Shown piece by piece: positions 1 to 12,600 of a stretch of 64,000 nt of DNA. The notes below the pieces were generated by a model, which did no database searches, had not been told where the DNA came from, and saw nothing but the letters and a program-made list of their open reading frames with translations. A program made the position numbers and the translations under genes. This DNA comes from Strongylocentrotus purpuratus (Eukaryota > Echinodermata > Echinoidea > Camarodonta > Strongylocentrotidae), in contig NW_022145601.1 of the NCBI RefSeq assembly GCF_000002235.5, positions 27,513,228 through 27,577,227 on the forward strand, given 5' to 3'. How positions within the stretch are numbered: the first letter of the stretch is position 1; each line of letters starts with the position of its first letter.

Positions 1-135
1 GATTAAATTCAGAGGATTTTCTTTTTTGGGGCCTGCTGATGGGCCACCCTGCCTATACACAATGTCCCGACCTCAATTTTTCATCATATTGAATTGCGTA
101 ATGCAGGCGAGACTGCCGAGAGCGTTTCCCTTGTT
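1..135 (+). repeat. Right end of a family A hairpin-ended element (cut by window edge)
   Basis: The stretch matches 28185-28285 almost base for base, including the blocks CAGAGGATTT, GGGGCCTGCTGATG and GCGTAATGCAGGCGAGAC. The last block is the reverse complement of the GTCTCGCCTGC start of the same family seen at 11243 and 27595, so this is the right terminus. The left part lies outside the window. Confidence 0.7.
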
Positions 136-1426
136 TTACGATGTGATCGACTCAAACGGGATGCTGATTCTTAATTGAGTTTTTGTTTAAAACGATGCCC
201 AAACAGACGTTTCTTTATGCGACATTTCGTTATACAACGTTTAGACTACTAAATTGTTATTACTTATCCTACAATTTTTGTATAGCTAAACAAGGAAATT
301 GGTTGGCTGAACTCAGGGTAAGACAGATCTGACTGTATATAATTGCTGTAAACATCACCATCTTTCAGCCTTCTCACTGGATAGAAGTGCTTCTACATAT
401 CGTTCACGCATCCATGGCAAATTCAAATCATGCATGAATTATGCAGACTCTTTCATCCATTGGAGAAGTCCTGGTAATTGCATCAGTAGGCGCATTTATA
501 CTGTCAAATACCTCATTAAAAAAAATTGTTTTATGCTCCAGTTTACACTTGTGCTGAAACATTACCGACTGAAAAGCTCAGTGATGTTTTGGCTTGTTTT
601 GGTTGGTAATGCGCATGTGCGGTCTTCCCCATGCAAAATGCGTCTCGATCAGCTGTTTTTACGCTGTGGCTGCTGCAGTCCAGTGAACTTGATTGAAAAT
701 ATGAAAAATACTGCTAAAAAATTGCTCTTAGTTTCCCTCTGTTTTTTAATATTGAACATGGTTTGACAACTAATTGCAATAATATGAGTTAAAACAACTC
801 TTCTTCTTCCATTTGACATTTCAATCATTTCATTTCATTTAGTGGATTCTAAAGCGATATTTTACAGTTTAGCTAGCTGAGACTCTGTCATTTACTTTAT
901 GCAAATAAGGCTTCAAGGATGAACGCTAGCCCAGCTCCTAAATTCATGTGACATACATTGCGATATTTCAGCTGAAAACGTTTATACTCACAAAACACGC
1001 CAAAAAATCACACTCCGGTTTGGAATGTTTCGGGCTTGGTATTTTTGCTGGTAAAGCGTAGTTGCCTTGGAAACATCACTGAAACATGACGGTTTGGCAT
1101 TGTGGGGCGTGTTTGGATGGAAGTGTAAATGGCCCTAATGTCTAAATCAATATAGCTCTTTGCATTAGGCCTTCAGTACATATATATTGGCATAGTGTGA
1201 ATCCAGACAGGGAAAGGGCACTATAGCTACATGTACATGATGCAGATCTTGCTTGGTATCTGATGAAATGTTAACTAACAAGCCTATTGTTTAGAGGGAA
1301 GATTCAAGAGGCAGTTGTTTCATCTTATTTATTTCCCCTTCCCCATTTCCCTCTTCCTCTCATTTTCCTTATTTTCTCTTTTCTCTGTATGTTTCTCTCT
1401 GTATCTCTCCCTCACTCTCTCCCCCT

Positions 1427-1465
<39 letters not shown>

Positions 1466-2527
1466 CCTTTGCCATTTAATTCCATGGGCATGTTCTCCCA
1501 CTGTAAATATAGCTACACCACAGATTGTAGGCCTGCATTACATATATAACCACACTATTTGCTTCAGGTGCATCTGGAGATTTCTATTAAACAGCTTGTA
1601 ATGTTTGTCTTGTGTTATTTACATATTTACAACTCAACCAGATATGTCCAACATTTTACAATATTTGAGTAACTGAAGGGGATTTTTGCAATTTTTGGGT
1701 GTACCATACAGTATGTCCATAAAAATATTGGCATTTCAATATTATCTTTCTTATTTGGAAACAAATTTGTATGTAATTCATGTTCAGCGTATCATCTGCC
1801 AAAGGAGATGAACTTGTAGACATGTTCATACATGTAGGGTTAACACTCTTCTGTCTTTCAGCAGATGATGTTTCACAAATCTCTGTGACTCGCATGTTGT
1901 TTTATTTTCTTTTAAAGGTAAAGAAGACCAGCAGCATGGATGCTTAAAACAGTCGTCTATTTGTCTGAGAAGAGGTGCTGATGCTGAAGTACATGTAAAG
2001 ACCAATCACACTTTGATGATGATCATACTGTATCAAGTCTAAGACAGCGGAAGGGCAGATGTTGCATCTTCTCCAGAGAATCAAGGAACCTGATTTTTCT
2101 GTCGCTGATACCACTCCAAAGCCAGTGTTCACTGCAGTATTGCAGCAAATAGTAATGCAACAAGAAAGAACCATGAACAGCAGTTGTACAGTTCAATACT
2201 GGTAGATCTTTTCTTTTGTAAGAATTTACCTATACTGCTGGACAGGATTTTTTTAATTTAACCTTCTGTTACTTTGAATGTTAGTTACTTCCAGATTTGT
2301 AGAATCAGTATTGATGCACCAAATAACAATCAAGTCTTTCCCTTTTTGCGCTTGTTAATACATGATTATTTGATGTCCTGGGAAAATGTTAGGATACAGG
2401 ATGTGTTAGAGCTGTAGATGTCTTGAGGGAGAAAAGAGGGCATCTTGTCCTCAGGGCAGTGCAGTAGTTGAGCACCAGTCTTCCTTGAGAATAACCAATG
2501 CAAGTCTGAGACACAATAGAAGTCAAA
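136..2527. other. disp3 upstream region, no gene recognised
   Basis: No conserved coding sequence is seen. A pyrimidine-rich tract from about 1330 ends in a (TC)n microsatellite at about 1432-1462. A TTTTCTTTTAAAG stretch near 1905 could be a splice acceptor for a 5' untranslated exon, but nothing proves it. The transcription start of disp3 cannot be placed. Confidence 0.5.
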
Positions 2528-3694
2528 ATGGTTGGTCAACTGAGATTCAAGCCGCACATTGACCATTGGGAAGGAGATGATGAAGTAACATTTTATGCTG
2601 CTAATGTCCAAAGACCTTGTGATTTGAGTGACCTAGCAGTCGCTTCCTCCTCCTCGTCATCCTCCTCAAACTCTAGTTCTTCAGATCTCTCTGGAAGTGG
2701 AGATGGCTTGCAGAACAGCAATGCCGCCAATGAGGTGTTGGATGCTCTACGCTCCAGGTCAGATTCGTGTACTTTCTCTGAGAGTAAAGATGTGAAGGTG
2801 CACCCCTTCATGCTGAGGATAGGCAAGATCATCTCCAACGTACCCTTCAGTGTGGGTACTCTTGTCACTGTAAGTGCAGTATCTTTTCTCTTAGGGACAC
2901 TGGCTGTTATGGTTGTCAAACCCTCGCCTCAATGGGACAAGTCACTCAACGCATTTCAGATTCCTAATCATTTGTCCACTCTCAAACGTGAGATGCTCGA
3001 ATTAGCTCAGAAGGATAACCACGTTCCGAAGAGACCTAGGCGAAGCACGTTTGAGCCTCCGGCTAGATTAGGTGAATTGGACTTGAAAGATTCTACCATC
3101 AAGGAATATGAAATCGATTTCAAGCACATGAGCAATGTCCACAAGAGACATATCAAGACAAAGCTGAGCTATCGCAAAGAGGCAGGGGTCGACCTTCCAG
3201 AGAATTCATTCAATCCCATCCATTCTGATCATCTCTTGAATATCAACAAGAAATTAGTGCATCGCAATCAACAACTCATCAAAGACAATAACCAACTCGT
3301 GCAAAAGGATAAAAAACTTCAAGTTCACAGTGCCAACCAAAACACAAACAGCGCAAATAAACGTAGCTCAAGTGTAAGCAACTCCAGCACAGTGAAAGAA
3401 GACACACAGGGGCACAGCATCAAGAGGCGTTCTGCAGGACTCGTGCCCCAGGCCCACTCCTGGCGTCTGCAGCTGGTCTACATGGCAAAGGGGGAGGACG
3501 AGAACATCTTCACACCTGAGCGACTTCAGACGATCCATGACATTGAGATGGACATCATGAAGCAGCCAGGCTTTACACGATTCTGTTCCCGGTCTTCCCA
3601 TTCTATTGATGATCCAGCATTAGCCAGGTTTGGCCACTGTCTACCTCCAAACTCTCTCATGACGTACTTCTTCCCCACTCAAGTTGGTGACATG
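2528..3694 (+). CDS. disp3: disp3 exon 1: N-terminus, TM1 and most of extracellular loop 1
   Basis: This exon encodes residues 1-389 and ends in phase 0 at a GTGAGT donor. It shows a poly-Ser stretch (about 40-53), a hydrophobic segment at 105-130 and a basic RPRR|S site at 169-173. The end (FTPERLQTIHDIE, then CLPPNS and YFFP) is the conserved first-loop region of DISP3. Confidence 0.93.
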
Positions 3695-6600
3695 GTGAGT
3701 GTTTGATATAATAAAATAGTTTAGAAATTTAAAGTTTTATAATCTATACCGAAGTCAACAAAAAAAAAAAACAATACCTCTGCTCACTCTTGTACATTGT
3801 TGTATTTATCGAAACAGGACTAATGAATGATAATATCTCACCTTGAAGGGAAAGACTTCGAAACATGGTAATCAAATGCACCATTGGGTATTTAACCTTG
3901 ATGAATATACAACCACATGAAGCTACATTGTAATTCAATATACAGCTCCAAGGCTGTTGATTAGATTCAAGAGATTCAAGATTCCTTTCTTTCTTTCCAC
4001 TGACATGAAAACAATACATTCACGAACAGTAACAACTAAGGCTGTGCACAACAGTTTAATGAGGTACCCGAGTACACTCCCAGGCTTACAAGCGAATACT
4101 CGAATATTTGTACGCCATGTTTTTTTATAATTTTTTTTGATTTTTTTTAAATTTTTTATTATTATTATTTTTTATTTTTTTTGGTTGCCACTACCATACC
4201 ACTGGAGCAGTATCTCAGCTCTGTCGCTGAAAATGCATGCAATTTTACCTCGAGTTGCAGTTGAAGGCGCCGATTTAATAATACTAATAACAGTAAACAA
4301 TGCTGTTTTAAAAACCAAAGATGGCAGAATAATCCATTTTCCTCCAAGTCCAAACAGAAATCAGGACATTTGGTCCCAGTTTTAAGGTGCTTGAGTTGGG
4401 AAACATTTTTACCGACAACACCGTGCCAGCGGCCGCCGCTCTCCCTGGCACGGGTAAGCGTCGGCCTGGATTTTTTTTTTTGCGGCCGAATATTTGAGTA
4501 CCGGTAAGAGAAATCGTACTTGAGTAGTTGTCAACAGTGCGGGCACTCGAGCATTTGACGACTCGTCGCAGCCCTAGTAACAAGAAGTTCATCGTCAACA
4601 AGAATAAATTGATGAACAGTAACAAGAAAGTTATAAAGACATTGAAAATGTGAAAAAGAGGGGGTCTGTAAAAACGCACATCTAGTTAAACACAGATCAC
4701 CTTTACAACAACAACAACAAAAAAGATTTAAAAAGAAGTAATAGAAATAACGGGAATGGGAAATGTGAATAAATGTACAATACAGGGGGGGGGGGGGCTA
4801 ACAATACTAATCTATTTACCTTTACTGAATATAAATAAATATAAGATCTATCACTAAATTATAGAATAGGGTAGATTTTAAAAAAGGAGCAGAATGATGA
4901 TAAGTGAATAGTAAAGAATAGGGGAAGGTGAATAAATGTACAATACAGGGGGGGGGGGGACAAACAAAGCTAAACCAGTTACCTACAATACTGAATGTAA
5001 ATAAATGTCAGATCTATCACTTATTTTAAAAGGTGGCTATTATGAGTTAGAATGGCAAAAGGTGGCTATTATGAGTAAGAATGGCAATTAAACACTCTGT
5101 ATCGTGAACTGAACGCGTGTTCACAGAGGAAAAAAAATATACCTTAAACATCTACATTATGTACATGTATGCAGGAAATGTCAGCCTGAGCATGTTAATA
5201 CAAAGGATAATTTGATGATAACTATAAAATACGTACTACAGCAAATTAAATCACATTTCACTGTAGGTGTATAGCAGACGAAACGTCAGCTTAAAGACTG
5301 CCTGATACCCACTCAAAGTCAACTACCTCTAGGACAACTACCCCCTAGGGCAACCACCCTCTAGGACAGCTACCCCCCCCCCCCCCCCCCCCCCGGACAA
5401 CTATCCCCCAGACAACTACCCCCCAGACAACTACCCCCTAGGACAACTACCTGCTGGACAGCTACCCCCAGACAACTACCCCCTACAACAACCATCGTCT
5501 AGAAAATATACCCCCCCCCCCCTCGGACAACTATCCTAGGGAGAAGTTGTCTTTGGTTTTAATAAACCATGAAATTCACTCAGCAAATCATGAATGTATC
5601 ATATCACCCTCAATTTTGTATGCTCCAAAGGATTTACCTCTCACAAATTGGAAAGCTAATTCCTGCGCAACCTAATTTCCATACCCTTTACAAAAGTGAG
5701 CAGTGCTCACCCAAGCATGAATTATTTTCAGACTTTTTTGTGTCATATGAAAGTTGAGTTTATGAGCTTTCCATACATATAAAACTTTTCCCCCAAGAAA
5801 TAGAATATTATATTTTTTATTTGGCAGCCATTTCAAAAGTGTATAGTTTTTTTGGGGACGCACTGTATATCAGGTATGGAGCTAGACAGAGAAGCACCAA
5901 TGTTAGAAAAATATTTATTAAATGCTTCACAGTTCACACATAAGTTTCTTGTCTTCAAAAAGACCATCCTCCCACACGAGATTTGTAATACTCTGTAGTT
6001 TAGGATTGGTTTTTAAGACATTTCAAATAACGTTGTGGAATTGATCAGAAAGGTTGATCATCTAGCATATAAAGTATTGGTGTGTACTGCAAGGTTCTGG
6101 AATCATCAAAATGATAAGAAATTTGGCCCAGTCTTGGTAAAGTTACAAGCACTGTACACAGAAAGATGGACTACGCGATATCTATCCAGTCCGGATAGAT
6201 ATAATAATTTACACATAGACTGGGATTGAAAATGATAATAGTCTTTCTTTGCTTGGTGCAGAGCAGAAGTCAGTACATTTCTGTATCTACACTATAGTAT
6301 ACTATAGTATACTTTAACTATACTTTAACTCAGATTCACCAGTTTGCTTTGTATCTACAAAACAAATAATTTTTAAAGATTTATTGACATACGTAAAGAC
6401 TTAGTAACCCATGGCATTCAAGGTACTCTTTCATATTCTTGCTTACATCTTTGCACCAAGGGCAAGCATCTGTCATAAAATACATTATATATACATGAAG
6501 TTATCAAAAGACTTATCAACATCTGTTTCACATAAATCTTATTCCATTCAACAGTTTCTAATTCTCTCTTAAATTGTGCAATATTTCATTGAGTCAATTT

Positions 6601-9600
6601 CTGTATTAACTTTTTATAGGATGCATTGCAAGAACTCCTTAATGATAAAGATGATCTAGTAAATATAGGGAAATGATCTGACAAATCAGTTACTATTTTA
6701 CCAGCAGTGGGAATAGGGTGCAAATTGGTAAGAATATTGTCAATTAAGGTTTGTGAGTTTTCTGCTACTCTAGTTGGTTTATTAATCAAAGGAATCAAAG
6801 AGAATGTACTTAAAGTATCAACAAAATGATCAACAGAGTTATCGTGATCATGACAAAATAAATTAATATTAAAATCACCAATGATAATTATTTTTCTATA
6901 TGACATTCAAATATAAATTTACTGACCACAGAAGGATGCACTGCATCTGTATTTTTTGAAAAATACTTTTTCATCCTAAACCTATTCACCAATAATTTAC
7001 TATAATATTAGATACGTATACCATTTACCTCACCCACCTTGAAAAGTACATTTTTTGTCCATTGACATATCGAAACTCATCAAAATAATATCAATAAATT
7101 ATGGAAGGTCCTTTTTGCATGGACCAATACAACTGTAGTTGCTGTGGAGCACCACGCAATTCAAATACATGAAATAATAAGTTTTTGTTCATTAAGTCAT
7201 CAAGACTATTCAACATAATATCAATACATTTGTGAAAGGTCCGGTTTGTCGTAGTGCAGAGGAGCAAGAGGCAATATGTCTGTAACTTTAAAGGCTAAGT
7301 CCATTTCAAAAAAAATTTGCTTTTAACAGATGCAGAAAAACAAGAGAAACAGAGCAAACAAAATTTAAGTAAAATCGGATAACTTATAAGGAAGTTATGA
7401 ATTTTTGAAAAACTATAAAAAACTATAGAACAATAGAAATCACTTCTCAAATTGCCAATTTGGTTATCAGCTTGTGACGTCATTGCCTGACTATTTATCA
7501 ATTGCTTTATACATTTTTATCCTATTAATTTCCTTTTTTATCCCCCAAACCCCTTTGCAAAGGTTTTATGATTTGTATCATATTGCGTGCATGACATTTC
7601 ACAAAATCTTTTATGAACTTTGAAGAATTGATACTATTTTCTGAATATTGTATATTTATAATCATTGATTTTTATGTATACAAGTTTCACTGTATAAATG
7701 TGAGTGAACACGTCAGTTTGTGTCATGACTTTTATATTGTGTTTCAGATTCGCTATGATGGTATGGGTACTGAGTTAGCAGATATCAATGGTACACTTAA
7801 AATGGCGATGAATCATCAGACGTTCTACTGGTTTGTAGATACACACATGAACAGCACTACCCGCAGGTCAAAGTTCATACGAACAGAGGTAGGAAATTTG
7901 AAAATTATCATTATTTCCAATTTTGCCTTATTCCCTTCTAATTTATATATATGTATTTATTATTTATTCAAATATATTTGGAGGTGTTATGGTACAGTGG
8001 ATACATCTCCGGACTGTGGATCACGTGGTTTGCTGTTGAGTCCCGCCGAGTGTGACTATGTAGATTTAATGGTTATTTTGTTACTTTGGATAATAGCAGC
8101 ATTTTTATAGAATTAATGCATACATGTATACATTCCCCCTTTTTATTTAATCCTGTTGTACTTGACAAAAGGTTAGAGTCTTTATTTTCTCATTCTCTTC
8201 TTTCATGCTCCTCTTCTTCATCTTTCAGTTAATGTGTTGTTGTTGTTCATTTGTATTTTTATGGTTTTGTTTTGTTTTATGCCTTCTTTCATAGAATTAT
8301 GTCTCTCTATTATCAAGTAACCAAATGAAAGAATAAGAATATAAGTGAATGTACTTGCGATCAATCATAAGCCAAACTTGTTCCTCAAAATAGGCTCTAC
8401 ATACATGTATACTTACTCATTTATATAGGGAAGAATGTGGATTTAAATTGCTTTTTGTTATTAGAAGATTTATGTATTAAAATGATTTAATTATATTTGT
8501 GCTCCAAATACTTGACTATTAAGCTAATTGTTCAAATTCTTTTGGAAAATAGCCCTACTCAAAATAAAATTGTCTAAAACTAGTCAAAACCTAGTACCAC
8601 AGAAAAATAATTTGTTGCACTTTTTTTAATTCTGAACTTATTTCCCATCTATCTTTTGTTCCAAATCCTTAGCCTAAAAATGTGTTTATTGTCTATTTAA
8701 AAAAAAAAAATCTTTAAGAAAATAATTTTTTTTTTTTTAGTTTTCTAGGAAATACCATAAAAAACATACTTCATACTTTTTGCATGACAAAAATAACCAG
8801 GGTAAAACAAAACTCATTGTACAGTTTATGCTCATCAACAGATGGAAAATTGTATTTTATTTCCTCTTTAAAGGTATGTCCCATTTGCAGGCCAAAAAAA
8901 TGAAAAGGTTAATTTCCAACGGCATTTTAAAGATATTACTAATTTAGAACTTCCCTAAAAAAGGTGGGACTCGAAAATGTCTTCAAGTGGGAAAATAACG
9001 ACTATTAGTTGTCAAATCGACTTTAGGGCTATAGAGCCAATAAGTAATAGTCTTGATTTTCAGACCATTGTACCGAATGGTCATACGTTTTATGCTGCGC
9101 AAAGATTCAATCAGTTAATTTTTGGCCATCACAAGAAGTGGGTTATTGATGTAGACAAATGCTCATGTACCCTTTACAGCTTATTTTATATATGTTATTA
9201 CCAAAGAAAATAAAAGCCAGTAGGTCACTCAATAGTTTCTGACAGTGAAGTCTAGCAAGTAACGGGTTTCCTTGCATAATTTGAATATTAGGACACTACT
9301 AACGTTTAAATTTCACAGATAGGACATACATGACATATTCATAATTCCTGCAAAGTTCTACAGAATTTGAGTTTGGCTGCAAAAGGGACATAGTACCTTT
9401 AACTCCTAGTTTTGTATTTTTTGCAATCATGTTAATTATACTAAGTTCTCTCCTTCAAATTGAAGTTGTCAGATCTTTAAATTTGATTATTATGCCTGGA
9501 ATTTTAAAGAACCTCATTAATGAAATATATGTTCTAAAATTAAGCGAAATTGACAGTTCTCACATTTGTAATGAGAGGATTTTTATTTCCTCTGAAGTAT

Positions 9601-12600
9601 GCAATTATACATTTAGTCTATTGATCTAAAAACAATTATTTATAATTTCTTCTCACAAATATCGAAGTGCAGATAATGGGTCGAATAACCTTTTATATGC
9701 ATGTTATTCTTATTGATTTTGAAGTTTTAGATGCATGAGGAAATAATTTATTTGACTTACAAATTTGCTTTTACAACCTCTGTCGGAAATCTACTTTACC
9801 TTTGAATTGAGAGAAATATGTACATGTATTTCTCATCTTGTAAAACATTAGAAGTTTTACAAGTATTATTATTTATTTTTATTGTTGGTAGATCTGGTTT
9901 GGACGACCTCATGATAATATGACAAGATCGCAAGCGTATGAGGAGTACAAAAAGTTTATCTTTACTTACATCAAACTCCTGGACACAAAGTCTACAGAGT
10001 AAGTACTGTTGTTGCTGTTGGTTTGCTTTGTTTTGTAATTGACACAGCATTCCTGTATTCCTATGCAAAGCATGAATGGCCTATCTAATCAGAACATTTA
10101 ATTGCACAGTTGAGAATTTTGTGGTGAACATGAACTTGTTTTAAATATTGATAGATGTATCCTACAATGTGTGGTACAAAACAAGTTAGAATTTGAAGCA
10201 TTTCAATTCATGCACACTGATCGATTCTTAACCCAGATATAGTAAGTGTGATCTGGCAGGATTTATTCCATGAAATGTATGCACTGAATGAGGCTGTCAG
10301 AATTAAAAGCCTGGGTAATAATTCACATTCGAATGAAATAGAATAGTCTAGGCAAATGTACTATTAATGATTTAGATAAACAATGTTAAAAAAATGATTA
10401 TGCAAAATGCCTATTAATTGTATTCAATATGGATTAATACTTCAAATGAGATAAATACTAGTGATAGATCTTTGTTCCCTTAAATTATTTCCATTATGCA
10501 GCAAAGTAGATGTCCTGTACGGTGGTACAGAGATCTTTGATCAGGAGGTTTCGATGACCATCTACCATGACATCCTCCTCTCCATCCCGACCTTTGTCGC
10601 CATCTTTGTTCTCCTATTTGTCTTCACATCCTTCTCTCTCTGGCTGACGATCTGTGGCCTTCTGAGTATCATATACAGCTTCTGTCTGGCCTACTTCTGC
10701 TACCATGTCTTCTTTGGTATTGAGGCACTCGGCCTCCTCAACGTTGTCTCTGTCTTTGTGATCATTGGAATAGGTAAGTGGAAGATTGCAATCATCGTGT
10801 TTCAACTCACTCAGGACAGGAATTTTTATTGGCTAAGTTGATCCTTTTTTTTTCTTCCCCCTTTTTAGTAGGTCAAACCTTCTTTTCACTCTGTACATTT
10901 TCTTCGGTCATGCATTGAAAAATAGATGCACAATGCAACCATGAACACAGAAAGCACCCTTTTATTCTAGTCATCATATTTTCTGCCATTATTTCAAGGA
11001 CAATCCTGTACACTTAGGTAACATGAGATTTATGTCTTGCCCTAATGAATTTTAATGGAACAGAAAAATGTTGTTTTATTGTTTCTTTAATGATATAAAT
11101 GTCCTTGCATTGGTTGATATTATACAAATAAGTGGGTCTGTAGGAAATGTGAGCACAAAGTAACTTTGAGCATGCACACAATTCCACCGACCCACAAATT
11201 CAAACTGGGTATCATCTGTTTCATAGAATGGACTTGATTTTTGTCTCGCCTGCGTAGCAAAAAGCGAGACATAGGCGCCGCTTTTCCGGTGACGGCGACG
11301 GTGTTTCTTTTTATTAACTGATTTAATCCTTATAAATGCCTGATCTGCAAGACTACGCAAAAAGTAGTTTCAATTTTGATTATTTCAATTTATAAAACGA
11401 CATTTCTATTCCTTAAACATTTTAAACGACTGATGTGAAAGACTAGTCGATGCACCCTTTCGAGAAAAGACCCCCCTCTTTTCTCGAAACGGTGTGCTAA
11501 GACGGTCCTCCGTTCTCAACGCACCCTTTCGAAAAATGCGGGGGGCCTTTTATCGAATGGGTGCGTTGAACTCACCACACCGCACCGCACCCTTTCGATG
11601 TAAGCTGGCTGTACAAGGACCAAAGCTACTGATTATGGCTTTAAGTAAAGTTCTAAACAGTTGGCTTGTCCATGCGGAGATATGAGGCTTTTCATAATAT
11701 ATCCTTTGCCTCCTCTTTGCCCTTTGCTAATGCTATGAATCTCTAGTTACTTGTCTTTCTGTTATTTGATACAATTTACTGGTATGTCATTGTATATAAT
11801 TGATGTCCGGGCGCTTATTTGAACTCGCATAAACTGTATCATGATTGTGAGCTTATATTGCCATAATGAAATCAAAATTCAAGGGAATTGTCATGGTATA
11901 GCGGTTCATTCACTCGACTTTCAACTCAAGGGTTGAGGGTTTGGATCTCAGCCTGTCACTCACATCTTTTAGCAAGACCTTAATCAACATCTCCCACTCT
12001 CCTCCCAGGTGTTAAATTGCTACCTGGCAGGATAATTCCTTGAAATGCTCTGCGCAATGATTACGGCTACCATAGCTAAATCCAGGGTAATAATATCGGA
12101 ACTTCCTTGGAAGCACGTAGGGACGTTATCATAATGTAATATGCGCTATACAAGACATTTTTTAATTATTGTTATTCTTAGAAATTAAAATATTGTTTAA
12201 CTTCTGCTGAATGTTCATTATTTTATCAAAATGTCAATGTCTTTACCAGTGTTTTAACTCAAACAACAAAATTGATTTTATTTTTGCTTTGGTCATGCAC
12301 TTGATTATTTACGCAGTGTGTTTATGCTGGGTTCTCAAGTACATGAAGTGAGTTTGGTGCATGGAAGATTGAATAATGCTAAAATCTAATTCTGAGGAAA
12401 ATTGTGCTATCCTCCCTCTTTTGAAACTATACAAATATGTTCCCATTACTGATACTATATTTGTATTATTATAAAATGATAGTGATTGTCATGTTTTTGA
12501 AAAATAACCAGAGAATGATGAGTTTGTTGGAGAAAAGAAGCTGAGGACAAAATGAGTAAATCTGAGGTTAAGATTAGGTAACTCAAGCTCCCCTAAGAAG

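Noticed and set aside
2593..2919. Minus-strand open frame across disp3 exon 1
   Set aside because: Antisense shadow of the Ser-rich N-terminus; no family resemblance.
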